Origin: Mycolicibacterium brisbanense
GTDB lineage: Bacteria > Actinomycetota > Actinomycetes > Mycobacteriales > Mycobacteriaceae
Length of the DNA stretch: 64,000 nt
Assembly: GCF_001570425.1 (NCBI RefSeq)
Contig: NZ_BCSX01000024.1
Coordinates: 310,001-374,000 of the forward strand
Direction: 5' to 3'
Position 1 is the stretch's first letter. Every line of letters begins with the position of its first letter. This document shows positions 15,904 through 24,034 of this stretch, piece by piece. A program made the translations under genes and the position numbers. The notes beneath the pieces are model-generated. The model was not told the DNA's origin. It ran no database searches and was given only the letters and a program-made list of their open reading frames with translations.

Positions 15904-18900
15904 ATGCGCGTCATCGCCGCGGAGTCGACGGAATTGTTCATCGGTTCCTCGGATCTGCCGGTGCAACTGGCCCGGGTGTCCTACACGGGATGCACGGCTG
16001 CGACGACCATCCGGGTGGACGGCGACGGCCTGTCCGGGCAGGCCGTCGCAGACGCGGGCGATGGTGTGGTCGAGGTCCCGGTGACCGTGCGCGACGCCGG
16101 ACCCGGTGACACCCGCCTCGCGGTGGTCGAGGGATTCGAATTCGAGTTCACCGTCGCCGAACCCGGCTGGACCATGTACATGATTAGCCACTTCCATTAC
16201 GACCCGGTGTGGTGGAACACCCAAGCCGCCTACACCAGCGTGTGGACCGAAGACCCGCCCGGCCGATGCCGGCAGACCAACGGATTCGACCTGGTGGCGG
16301 CCCACCTGGAAATGGCGCGCCGCGAACCGGAATACAAGTTCGTGCTGGCCGAGGTGGACTACCTCAAGCCCTACTGGGACGCGCATCCCGAAGACCGCGC
16401 CGACCTGCGGCGGTTCGTGGCTGATGGCCGCGTCGAGATCATGGGTGGCACCTACAACGAACCGAACACCAACCTCACCAGCCCGGAAACCGCCATCCGA
16501 AACTTCGTGGCGGGCATCGGTTTTCAGCGCCAGGTGCTGGGTGCGAACCCTGCGACGGCCTGGCAGCTCGATGTGTTCGGGCACGACCCGCAGTTCCCCG
16601 GCATGGCGGCCGACGTGGGCCTGACGTCCAGCTCCTGGGCCCGCGGACCGCATCACCAGTGGGGTCCGATGCAGAACGACGGCGATCCCGAGCGCATGCA
16701 GTTCGCCAGCGAATTCGAGTGGATCGCCCCGTCGGGTCGGGGGCTGCTCACCCACTACATGCCTGCGCATTACTCGGCCGGCTGGTGGATGGATTCCGCG
16801 GCGACGCTGGCCGAGGCCGAAGAATCCACCTACCGGCTGTTCGCCAAGCTCAAGCGCGTCGCGTTGACCCGCAACGTGCTGCTGCCGGTCGGCACCGACT
16901 ACACGCCGCCCAACAAATGGGTGACCGAGATCCACCGCGACTGGAACGCCCGCTACGTCTGGCCGAGGTTCGTGTGCGCTCTGCCCAGCGAGTTCTTCGC
17001 CGCGGTACGAACCGAACTCGACTCACGCGGCGTCAAGCCGTCGCCGCAGACCCGGGACATGAACCCGATCTACACGGGCAAGGACGTGTCCTACATCGAC
17101 ACCAAACAGGCCAACCGGGCCGCCGAGGATGCCGTGCTCGACGCCGAACGTTTCGCGGTGTTCGCGGGGCTGCTCGGCGGTGCCGACTATCCGCAGGCGG
17201 CGCTGTCCAAAGCCTGGGTTCAGCTGGCCTACGGCGCCCACCACGACGCCATCACCGGATCGGAGTCCGATCAGGTCTACCTCGACCTGCTGACCGGCTG
17301 GCGCGACGCCTGGGAACTGGGCCGCGCAGCCCGCGACAATGCGCTGGAACTGCTCTCGGAAGCGGTGGACGGGTCCGTGGTGGTGTGGAACTCGTTGGCA
17401 CACAACCGTACCGATGTCGTTACCCTCCATCTGGACGCTCCAGTGGGTGGCGTGCTGCTCGACACCGACGGCTCAGAGGTGCCCGTGCTGGTCGAGCACG
17501 GCGGCAGGACCGTGAGCTGGCTGGCCCGCGACGTGCCCTCACTGGGCTGGCGTGCCTACCGGTTCGCCGATGGCGCCGCGGCGCAGTGGAAACCGTTGGC
17601 AGGGTGCACCATCGAGAACGACCACTACCGGCTGACGGTCGACCCGGCTCGCGGCGGCGGGGTGGCCTCGCTTCTCCGGTCCGGCCGGGAACTGCTCGCC
17701 GACGGTGCGGTGGGCAACGAACTCGCGGTCTATGACGAGTATTCGGCGCATCCGCAAGCCGGCGAGGGGCCGTGGCACCTGCTGCCCAAGGGTCCGGTGG
17801 TCTGCTCGTCGGGCACTGCGGCCGACGAAACATTTTGTCAAGAAAGCGCTTTGGGACAACGCGTGACCGTCCGCGGCCGTATCGAGGGGCTGCTGCGCTA
17901 CACCCAGACCATCACCCTGTGGCGAGGCTTGGACCGTGTCGACTGCCGGACGATCATCGACGACTTCACCGGATCCGACAAGCTGTTGCGGCTGCGCTGG
18001 CCGTGTCCGGTGCCCGGGGCACTGCCGGTCAGCGAGGTCGGCGACGCCGTCATCGGGCGCGGGTTCGGGCTGATGCACGATCACGAGCCGACGGCGGTCG
18101 ACTCAGCCCAGCATCCGTGGACCCTGGACAATCCCGCCTACGGCTGGTTCGGCTTGTCCTCGGCGGTGCGCATCAAGGTCGGCGACGCGGTGCGTGCGGT
18201 GTCGGTGGCCGAGGTGGTGACCCCCGACCTCATCGATTCGTCCGACGTCGTTGACGCGCGAGAGTTGGTGGTGGCGCTGGCCCGCGCCGGTGTGACCGCC
18301 ACCTGCAGCAGGGGGGACAAACCGCGCTACGGCAACCTAGCAGTGGATTCCAACCTGCCCGACACCCGGCTCGCTCTCGGCGGACCCAGTGAAAACTCGT
18401 TCACCGCAGCAGTTCTCGCCGAATCGGACGATGCGTACGGCAATGAACTGAAGCGCCAGTTGGACGCGACCGGATCTGCCAGGGTGTGGGTGCCCGCGAC
18501 GGCGCCGCTGCGCGAGCAGTGGGTGCCCGACGCCGACCTGCGTGCCCCACGGGCGCTACCTGTGCTGATCTTGGCCGGTGATCTCGCGGCCGTGGTCGAC
18601 GACCTGGCCGACGCCGAGATCGTCGTCGACCAGCACGTGCCGGCCGCAGCTGAAGCGTTCGAGCAACGCACCGTAGCGGTACTCAACCGCGGCATGCCGG
18701 GATTTGCCGTCGGCTCTGACGGTACCCTGCACACCTCGCTCATGCGGTCCTGCACCGGCTGGCCCTCGGGCACGTGGATCGACCCGCCGCGACGGACCAC
18801 GCCCGACGGTTCGAACTTCCAATTGCAGCACTGGACACACACTTTCGACTACGCCTTGCTGGCAGGCGACGGCGACTGGCGCGCGGTCGGCGTCTGCGCG

Positions 18901-20052
18901 CGCGGGGCGGAGTTCAACCGGCCGTTGCGGGCGGTCCCGACTCGGCGTAGCCACGCAGGTGGCCTGCCGGCGTGGGGTTCACTGCTGGAGGTCGAGCCGG
19001 CCGGACACGTCCAACTCGCTGCGCTCAAGCCCACCGGCAACCCGTTGGCCTCCGGCAGTGTGCGGCTCGCCGAACCGGCGGCCGGTATCACCGTCCGGCT
19101 GGTCGAAACCGCAGGCAGCGCAACGGATGTCAAGCTGAGGTCCGGCTTGCGGTCCGCCGAGACGACGCCGTTGGACCTGCTCGAGGAGCCGCGGAAGTCA
19201 CCGAGGTCGCGGGATAAGCTGCGGCTACACGGTTTTGAGATCGCGACCGTCGCGGCGCGGCTGAACCTGCCTCGGGTGCTGCGTGCGGAGCACCGCATAC
19301 TGGCTCCGGAGGCCGAAGTCGCCCAACCGCTCTACGCCCGCTACTGGTTGCACAACCGGGGTCCGGCACCGCTCGGTGGGTTGCCCGCCGTAGCGCATCT
19401 GTTTCCGGAAAACCTCACCGTGTCAGTGGATTCCCCGGTGGTGCTACGCCTGACGGCGGCCAGCGACTGTACCGACGCCCCGCTGCACGGCCGGGTCCGG
19501 GTCATCGTTCCGCCGGGGTGGACCGCCGAGCCTGCCGAACTCCCGTTTGTGCTTCCGCCCGACGAGCATCTGGAAACCGAGGTGACGGTGGGCATGCCGG
19601 CCGGCGTCGCGCCCGGGCTGTACCCGATCCGCGCGGAACTCGTGGTCACCGGCACCGACGGGGCCGCCCTGCCGCCATCCTGGCGCCAGGTGGTCGAAGA
19701 CGTCTGCCTGGTCACCGTCGGTGAACCGGGCGGTTCGGTGCTCAAGCTGAGCGCCGAACCGCAACCGGTAGAGGTCAAAGCCGGTGACAGTGGCCAGATT
19801 TCGATCGAGGTGGGAACCGATGCCCGAGCCGGCTTGAGCGCCGAGGCGCACTTGATCAGTCCGTGGGGCACATGGGATTGGATGGGGCCGCCTGCCGTAG
19901 GGTTTGAACTTCCGGCCGGTGGGGCGGCGCAGATCGATTTCGACGTGTCTCCACCGGAATGGGTGGACCCGGGTCAATGGTGGGCGCTGATCAGAGTGGG
20001 CTGTGCCGGAAGGTTGTTGTACACCCCTGCTGTCCGGGTGGTGGTGCGATGA
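15904..20052 (+). CDS. Alpha-mannosidase, glycoside hydrolase family 38
   Basis: The 1382-residue protein is a GH38 alpha-mannosidase, the positional counterpart of Rv0648. An extra N-terminal domain of about 90 residues precedes the catalytic barrel. The zinc ligands and nucleophile are visible: His98 and Asp100 in SHFHYDPVWWN, Asp223 in WQLDVFGHDPQ (nucleophile) and His446 in GAHHDAITGSESDQV. The C-terminal third contains beta domains including a NEW3-like segment (about 1210-1290) and another at the end. It has no signal peptide, so it probably trims mannosides in the cytoplasm. It overlaps the next gene by four bases and forms an operon with an unknown protein and a ROK kinase, suggesting release and phosphorylation of a sugar. 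It is longer than the M. tuberculosis protein as remembered. Confidence 0.9.
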   Translation: MRVIAAESTELFIGSSDLPVQLARVSYTGCTAATTIRVDGDGLSGQAVADAGDGVVEVPVTVRDAGPGDTRLAVVEGFEFEFTVAEPGWTMYMISHFHYDPVWWNTQAAYTSVWTEDPPGRCRQTNGFDLVAAHLEMARREPEYKFVLAEVDYLKPYWDAHPEDRADLRRFVADGRVEIMGGTYNEPNTNLTSPETAIRNFVAGIGFQRQVLGANPATAWQLDVFGHDPQFPGMAADVGLTSSSWARGPHHQWGPMQNDGDPERMQFASEFEWIAPSGRGLLTHYMPAHYSAGWWMDSAATLAEAEESTYRLFAKLKRVALTRNVLLPVGTDYTPPNKWVTEIHRDWNARYVWPRFVCALPSEFFAAVRTELDSRGVKPSPQTRDMNPIYTGKDVSYIDTKQANRAAEDAVLDAERFAVFAGLLGGADYPQAALSKAWVQLAYGAHHDAITGSESDQVYLDLLTGWRDAWELGRAARDNALELLSEAVDGSVVVWNSLAHNRTDVVTLHLDAPVGGVLLDTDGSEVPVLVEHGGRTVSWLARDVPSLGWRAYRFADGAAAQWKPLAGCTIENDHYRLTVDPARGGGVASLLRSGRELLADGAVGNELAVYDEYSAHPQAGEGPWHLLPKGPVVCSSGTAADETFCQESALGQRVTVRGRIEGLLRYTQTITLWRGLDRVDCRTIIDDFTGSDKLLRLRWPCPVPGALPVSEVGDAVIGRGFGLMHDHEPTAVDSAQHPWTLDNPAYGWFGLSSAVRIKVGDAVRAVSVAEVVTPDLIDSSDVVDARELVVALARAGVTATCSRGDKPRYGNLAVDSNLPDTRLALGGPSENSFTAAVLAESDDAYGNELKRQLDATGSARVWVPATAPLREQWVPDADLRAPRALPVLILAGDLAAVVDDLADAEIVVDQHVPAAAEAFEQRTVAVLNRGMPGFAVGSDGTLHTSLMRSCTGWPSGTWIDPPRRTTPDGSNFQLQHWTHTFDYALLAGDGDWRAVGVCARGAEFNRPLRAVPTRRSHAGGLPAWGSLLEVEPAGHVQLAALKPTGNPLASGSVRLAEPAAGITVRLVETAGSATDVKLRSGLRSAETTPLDLLEEPRKSPRSRDKLRLHGFEIATVAARLNLPRVLRAEHRILAPEAEVAQPLYARYWLHNRGPAPLGGLPAVAHLFPENLTVSVDSPVVLRLTAASDCTDAPLHGRVRVIVPPGWTAEPAELPFVLPPDEHLETEVTVGMPAGVAPGLYPIRAELVVTGTDGAALPPSWRQVVEDVCLVTVGEPGGSVLKLSAEPQPVEVKAGDSGQISIEVGTDARAGLSAEAHLISPWGTWDWMGPPAVGFELPAGGAAQIDFDVSPPEWVDPGQWWALIRVGCAGRLLYTPAVRVVVR

Positions 20053-20678
20053 ATCACGGGGCCTCGATGGGTGTGGCCGCGATGGTCGCCGGTAAGCCGG
20101 TGCTGGTCAGTGAGATCGACGAAAGGGAGGCGATGGTGCGGGCAGGCAACCTCGCGTCGGCGCTGCCGCGTGAAGGCACGAGCGAGGGCAGGCAGTTGCG
20201 TCGTTGGCTGACACAGCTTGTCGCCGCCGAGCGCGTCGTCGCCGCGGAGGCGGCCGCCCGCGGGGCGAGTCCGGCCGGCGCGGTCGGCGAAGATGAACTG
20301 CTGCCGGATGTCGCCGCACGCTTGGAGATCGGCAGTGTGGCGGCCGCGGTGCTGGCCACGCCGCTCGCGCGGGCGGTGTTCGCTGAGGTCACTCAGGCTG
20401 TGGAGATCAGCGACGAGGACGTCACCGCGTACCACGCCCGCAACCCGTTGCGCTTCGCGTCGAAACCTGCCGTGCAGCAACAAGGTTGGCGAGCCAAACC
20501 GGTGCCGGCCGGGCTCGGTGAGGTGCGCGATCAGGTCGCAGCGCACCTGCTGGCCGCCGCGCGGCGCCGAGCCTTCCGGCTCTGGCTCGACGTGCGGTGT
20601 GCTGAACTGGTCGAGCTTGCGCCCGGGTATGAGCATCCGGGGGATCCGCGGCAGCCGGACAACACCCATAGGCACTGA
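20049..20678 (+). CDS. Conserved hypothetical protein with SurA-N-like start
   Basis: The 209-residue protein is not assigned to a function. It begins with a VAGKPVLVSEIDEREAMV stretch, which resembles the start of SurA-type chaperone N-terminal domains. It is Ala/Arg rich and largely helical, has an ITV-like middle with DEDVTAYHARNP (a pattern of parvulin-associated proteins) and ends in a basic helical segment. There is no signal peptide and no peptidyl-prolyl isomerase domain. The ATG overlaps the mannosidase stop (ATGA at 20049-20052), so translation is coupled. It is followed by the 32-bp repeats and the ROK kinase gene. It could assist folding of the very large mannosidase, but that is speculation. 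Confidence 0.65.
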   Translation: MNHGASMGVAAMVAGKPVLVSEIDEREAMVRAGNLASALPREGTSEGRQLRRWLTQLVAAERVVAAEAAARGASPAGAVGEDELLPDVAARLEIGSVAAAVLATPLARAVFAEVTQAVEISDEDVTAYHARNPLRFASKPAVQQQGWRAKPVPAGLGEVRDQVAAHLLAAARRRAFRLWLDVRCAELVELAPGYEHPGDPRQPDNTHRH

Positions 20679-20750
20679 TGAGCGCTTGCGCGAAGAAGAG
20701 ACAACACTGATGAGCGCTTGCGCGAAGAAGAGATTGCACTGATGAGCGCA
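20673..20750 (+). repeat. 32-bp tandem intercistronic repeat (2.4 copies)
   Basis: Units begin at 20673, 20705 and 20737 (partial). Each starts CACTGATGAGCGC, continues TTGCGCGAAGAAGAG and ends in a variable four-base spacer. The first TGA is the stop of the upstream gene and the last ATG is the start of the ROK gene, so two extra ATGAGC starts lie between. The same unit with the same 32-base period is found reversed at 48810-48849, and a diverged one at 8555-8592. The purine-rich part supplies the ribosome binding site. Confidence 0.85.
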
Positions 20751-21650
20751 CTCACCCTGGCCCTGGACATCGGTGGGACGAAGGTGGCCGCAGGCCTTGT
20801 CGACTCCCGCGGCGCCTTGGTGCACCACGCCACTGCGCCGACCCCGCACGGGGACGCCGAGGCCATCTGGGCCGCCGTCGAGAAATTGCTCGTGGACACA
20901 TTGCGCTTGGCCGAGGGGGCGGTGCGCGGCGTCGGCATCGGATCGGCTGGGCCGGTGGACCTGCCGAGTGGCACCGTCAGCCCCATCAATATCACTGAGT
21001 GGCAACGCTTTCCGATCGTCGAACGCGTCGAGTCGGTATCGCGGTTGCCGGTGCGACTCGGGGGCGACGGGTTGTGCCTGGCGTTGGGAGAGCACTGGCG
21101 GGGTGCCGGTCGGGGCGCGCGGTACATGCTTGGCATGGTGGTGTCGACTGGGATCGGCGGCGGCCTGGTGTTCGACGGCGCACCGTACGCCGGTCGCACC
21201 GGCAATGCCGGGCACGTCGGGCACGTGATCGTCGCGCCGGACGACGGGGCGCCGTGTACCTGCGGCGGGCGAGGCTGCGTGGAGACCATCGCCTCCGGCC
21301 CGCACCTGGTGCAGTGGGCGCGCGCACAGGGGTGGGCTGCGCCGGAGGGTGCCGACGCCAAGGCGCTGGCCGCGGCGGCCGAGTCGGGTGACCCGTTGGC
21401 AATCAAGGCTTTTCGACGAGGGGCCGCCGCCATTGCGGCCATGATCGCGTCGGTGGGAGCGGTGTGCGACCTGGACCTCGTCGTGATCGGCGGCGGGGTG
21501 GCCAAGTCCGGAGACCTGCTGTTCACGCCCATCCGGGACGCGCTTGCGGGTTATGCCGGGCTGACGTTTCTGCGCACGTTGCGCGTCGTGCCCGCCGAAC
21601 TGGGCGGCGACGCCGGGCTGGTCGGTGCGGCCGCCCTCCTGCGGCCCTGA
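20742..21650 (+). CDS. ROK-family sugar kinase
   Basis: The 302-residue protein is a ROK-family sugar kinase and corresponds to Rv0650. Visible features are the N-terminal phosphate-binding ALDIGGTKVAAGLVD (about 6-20), the sugar-site TGNAGHVGH and the zinc motif CTCGGRGCVE (about 171-180). A second ATP-binding stretch is VVIGGGVAKSG. It would phosphorylate a hexose, possibly mannose or glucose released by the mannosidase encoded two genes upstream. The start is the last of three repeated ATGAGC triplets. Its last 100 bases overlap the convergent HxlR-type gene. Confidence 0.9.
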   Translation: MSALTLALDIGGTKVAAGLVDSRGALVHHATAPTPHGDAEAIWAAVEKLLVDTLRLAEGAVRGVGIGSAGPVDLPSGTVSPINITEWQRFPIVERVESVSRLPVRLGGDGLCLALGEHWRGAGRGARYMLGMVVSTGIGGGLVFDGAPYAGRTGNAGHVGHVIVAPDDGAPCTCGGRGCVETIASGPHLVQWARAQGWAAPEGADAKALAAAAESGDPLAIKAFRRGAAAIAAMIASVGAVCDLDLVVIGGGVAKSGDLLFTPIRDALAGYAGLTFLRTLRVVPAELGGDAGLVGAAALLRP

Positions 21651-21985
21651 GGCTTCTTCATCTGGCGCTGCATGTGGGTGCGTCCCCAGTCGCACAGGAC
21701 CTGCAGCACCGGTCCCAGCGTCATGCCGTACTCGGAGATCGAATAGTGCACGCACGGTGGCACGGTGCCCGCGTCGTGGCGATCGATGATCCCGGCATCG
21801 ACGAGGTCGTGCAGATGCCGGATCAGCATGCGCTCGGTGATCTCGGGGATGCTGCGGCGAAGTTCGGCCGTGCGCATCGGCCCGTCGAACAACCGCCACA
21901 GGATGGTGCCCTTCCAGCGGCCGTCGATCACGGAGAGGGTGGCGTCGATCGGGCATTCGCCGATTTCCTTCTTCGAGACCGCCAC
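21551..21985 (-). CDS. HxlR-family transcriptional regulator
   Basis: The 144-residue protein carries the HxlR winged helix: CPIDATLSVIDGRWKGTILWRLFDGPMR, PEITERMLIRHLHDLVDAGII and the wing YSISEYGMTLGPVLQVLCDWG. The usual family length is about 110-120 residues. The last 35 or so residues (Arg/Pro/Ser rich) are an extra tail encoded over the 3' end of the ROK gene, so the real protein may tolerate any sequence there. It is divergent from a DUF1772 membrane-protein gene and its likely binding sites lie between them. Many HxlR proteins sense electrophiles or quinones. Confidence 0.85.
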   Translation of the reverse strand: MAVSKKEIGECPIDATLSVIDGRWKGTILWRLFDGPMRTAELRRSIPEITERMLIRHLHDLVDAGIIDRHDAGTVPPCVHYSISEYGMTLGPVLQVLCDWGRTHMQRQMKKPQGRRRAAAPTSPASPPSSAGTTRNVRRNVSPA

Positions 21986-22008
21986 GGTTGCGCCTCCTCG
22001 TCACGCTG

Positions 22009-22046
22009 TGCTGACTAATTTGTCAGTACCTTGTTTTTTGTCAGCA
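22009..22046. promoter_or_regulatory. Candidate HxlR operator cluster
   Basis: TGCTGAC (22009-22015), GTCAG (22022-22026) and GTCAGCA (22040-22046) form an inverted pair and a direct pair within 38 bases between the divergent HxlR and DUF1772 genes. The outer TGCTGAC/GTCAGCA arms are exact complements. Binding is inferred from position and symmetry. Confidence 0.45.
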
Positions 22047-22066
22047 TAGTGACCAGGGTCGAGGCT

Positions 22067-22507
22067 ATGGAAATGATCGTGCAGATCGTGGCGGTACTCG
22101 TCATGGGAACTCTCGTCGGCGTCGAGTTCGGGGTCGCGGCATTCACCAATCCGATCGTGGAGCGCTTGCCCGACGACGCCTATCGACAGGCCCGCGCCAC
22201 CGGCGGCCGGATCCTCGGCACCGTCATGCCGTTCTGGTACTTCGGCGCGGCGGCCCTGTTGGTCGGTGTGTGGTGGCTGGGACGCTCGCCGCTGGCGATT
22301 GCGGCGGTCGCGGTGATGGGTGTGACCATTGCCCTGACGGTCACCACGCTGGTGCCCATCAACAATCGCGTCACCGCGTCGGTGGGTGGTGGTCCCGAGG
22401 ATGTGCCCGTCCGGGAACTGGCGCATCGATGGGACCGGTTGCACTGGCTGCGGGTGGCCCTGTTGGCTGTGGGGTTCGCGTTGCTCGTGGTCGCCGGCGC
22501 ACGCTGA
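22067..22507 (+). CDS. DUF1772-family membrane protein
   Basis: The 146-residue protein has four hydrophobic helices and the DUF1772/anthrone-oxygenase-like pattern: an early LVGVEFGVAAFTNPIVERLP, a central segment and a LVPINNRV loop before the last helix. Family members of known function are few; some are linked to polyketide oxidation. It lies in the cytoplasmic membrane. I use the ATG at 22067 because the upstream in-frame TTG lies inside the operator cluster. It is probably controlled by the divergent HxlR regulator. Confidence 0.75.
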   Translation: MEMIVQIVAVLVMGTLVGVEFGVAAFTNPIVERLPDDAYRQARATGGRILGTVMPFWYFGAAALLVGVWWLGRSPLAIAAVAVMGVTIALTVTTLVPINNRVTASVGGGPEDVPVRELAHRWDRLHWLRVALLAVGFALLVVAGAR

Positions 22508-22564
22508 GCGGCCGCGAGCGTGCGCAGAGTGTCGGTGGCGTGCGGCGTGGCGGGCAGCAGACAC

Positions 22565-22623
22565 GCACGGTCGCGGTGCAACGTGGGGCAACGCGGGGCG
22601 CACGGTCGCGGGGCAACGTGAGG
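22565..22623 (+). repeat. Direct repeat upstream of the L10 leader
   Basis: Two copies of a 24-base sequence starting GCACGGTCGCGG (22565 and 22600) differ at two positions and are spaced 35 bases apart. They lie in the 159-base stretch between the DUF1772 stop and the presumed rplJ transcription start. I see no coding potential there. Confidence 0.55.
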
Positions 22624-22654
22624 CGCGAATTAGGAAGTCGGGCGGGTGTTCGGC

Positions 22655-22660
22655 TACTCT
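22655..22660 (+). promoter_or_regulatory. Likely -10 element of the rplJ-rplL promoter
   Basis: TACTCT fits the mycobacterial -10 consensus and would place the start of transcription near 22667, exactly where the L10 leader structure begins. No good -35 is visible. Confidence 0.5.
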
Positions 22661-22666
22661 GGTCGG

Positions 22667-22815
22667 GTTCCACCGAAGACCGTCGGTCACCGAGTAATCG
22701 GTTGAAGGCCTGGGGTAACCCAGCGGCCCACGCAGGAGGACGAGGCTAGTTCGATGTGCGGGTGAACGCCCGCGTATTTTCCACGCCCCGACCTGTCTGC
22801 GTCGGGGCGTTCGTC
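22667..22815 (+). ncRNA. Ribosomal protein L10 leader RNA
   Basis: The 5' untranslated region of rplJ has the features of the actinobacterial L10 leader: paired segments ACCGAAGACCGTCGGTC and AGGCCTGGGGTAACCCAGCGG, then CAGGAGGACGAGGC. It ends in a GC-rich hairpin (ACGCCCCGAC at 22783-22792 with its complement at 22801-22810) close to a T-rich tract. L10, or the L10-L12 complex, binds such leaders to repress the operon. The terminal hairpin lies about 80 bases before the start codon and may act as an attenuator. Confidence 0.8.
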
Positions 22816-22891
22816 ATTTCATGGCCCTTCAAGAGTGTTCGAGGCCGGCGGCCCTGGTGGAGCAACCGATACCCACCACAAGGAGGCATGC

Positions 22892-23419
22892 ATGGCCAAG
22901 GCTGACAAGGCCACGGCGGTTGCCGACATTGCCGAGCAGTTCAAGGGGGCGACGGCCACCGTCGTCACTGAGTACCGCGGGCTCACCGTGGCAAACCTGG
23001 CTGAACTCCGTCGTTCACTCGGCGACTCGGCCACGTACACCGTCGCCAAGAACACCCTGGTGAAGCGGGCCGCCTCGGAAGCCGGCATTGAAGGCCTCGA
23101 CGATCTGTTCGCCGGTCCCACGGCGATCGCGTTCGTCCAGGGCGAGCCCGTCGACGCCGCCAAGGCGATCAAGAAGTTCGCCAAGGATCACAAGGCGCTC
23201 GTCATCAAGGGCGGCTACATGGACGGCCGTCCGCTCTCGATCTCCGAGGTCGAGCGGATCGCCGACCTGGAGTCGCGCGAGGTGTTGCTGTCCAAGCTCG
23301 CCGGCGCACTCAAGGCGAAGCAATCGCAGGCCGCGGCACTGTTCGTCGCCCCCGCTTCTCAGGTCGCACGGCTCGCTGCCGCGCTGCAGGAGAAGAAGGC
23401 ATCAGAAGACGCCGCGTAG
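22892..23419 (+). CDS. rplJ: 50S ribosomal protein L10
   Basis: L10 anchors the L7/L12 stalk to the ribosome and autoregulates its operon through the leader RNA. The 175-residue protein has the typical N-terminal [15 protein letters not shown], the [14 protein letters not shown] strand-helix and a C-terminal helix for binding L7/L12. The ATG at 22892 follows AGGAGG and gives the standard length. An in-frame GTG at 22835 is ignored because it lies in the leader. It is followed after 51 bases by rplL. Confidence 0.97.
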   Translation: MAKADKATAVADIAEQFKGATATVVTEYRGLTVANLAELRRSLGDSATYTVAKNTLVKRAASEAGIEGLDDLFAGPTAIAFVQGEPVDAAKAIKKFAKDHKALVIKGGYMDGRPLSISEVERIADLESREVLLSKLAGALKAKQSQAAALFVAPASQVARLAAALQEKKASEDAA

Positions 23420-23470
23420 AGACCACCGCTTTCCCCATACATCCGTAAGAAATAAGGAAGGACCATCAAC

Positions 23471-23857
23471 ATGGCCAAGCTGTCCACCGAAGAACTGCTC
23501 GACGCTTTCAAGGAAATGACGCTGCTGGAGCTCTCTGAGTTCGTCAAGCAGTTCGAGGAGACCTTCGACGTCACCGCCGCCGCTCCGGTCGCCGTCGCGG
23601 CCGCCGGTGCCGCCCCGGCCGCCGCCGAGGCCGCCGAGGAGCAGACCGAGTTCGACGTCATCCTCGAGGGTGCCGGCGAGAAGAAGATCGGCGTCATCAA
23701 GGTCGTCCGCGAGATCGTCTCCGGCCTGGGCCTGAAGGAAGCCAAGGATCTGGTCGACTCCGCTCCCAAGCCGCTGCTGGAGAAGGTCACCAAGGAGGCC
23801 GCCGACGACGCCAAGGCCAAGCTCGAGGCTGCCGGCGCTTCGGTCACCGTCAAGTAG
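23471..23857 (+). CDS. rplL: 50S ribosomal protein L7/L12
   Basis: L7/L12 is the multi-copy stalk protein that recruits translational GTPases. The 128-residue sequence has the N-terminal dimerisation part ([22 protein letters not shown]), an Ala-rich hinge (about 36-58) and the globular C-terminal domain ([21 protein letters not shown] to the end). It is co-transcribed with rplJ and closed by a perfect hairpin terminator. Confidence 0.98.
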   Translation: MAKLSTEELLDAFKEMTLLELSEFVKQFEETFDVTAAAPVAVAAAGAAPAAAEAAEEQTEFDVILEGAGEKKIGVIKVVREIVSGLGLKEAKDLVDSAPKPLLEKVTKEAADDAKAKLEAAGASVTVK

Positions 23858-23869
23858 TTCGCTGCTTGT

Positions 23870-23907
23870 CAAAGATCCCCGGATCCCATGGGATCCGGGG
23901 ATCTTTG
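23870..23907. terminator. Intrinsic terminator after rplL
   Basis: A 38-base perfect palindrome begins CAAAGATCCCCGGATCCC and lies 12 bases after the rplL stop. As a hairpin it has a long GC-rich stem and a T-rich 3' end (ATCTTTG). Confidence 0.85.
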
Positions 23908-24034
23908 CTGTTCTGGCATGTGTGTGCGATTTCAATAGACACAACCGTGTGGCGGTGGTAGTGCGTAGGTTATGGTGACTCAAGCCACAGGCCGCAGTCC
24001 GTGGCGCGGTCAGGCGTAGGCGGAAGGATCTTTG

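Noticed and set aside
23948..23985. mceG upstream sequence as a third copy of control regions A/B
   Set aside because: It shares CACAACCG and CGTAGGTT, but spacing differs by several bases and the CACCGG block is missing, so the likeness is probably chance.
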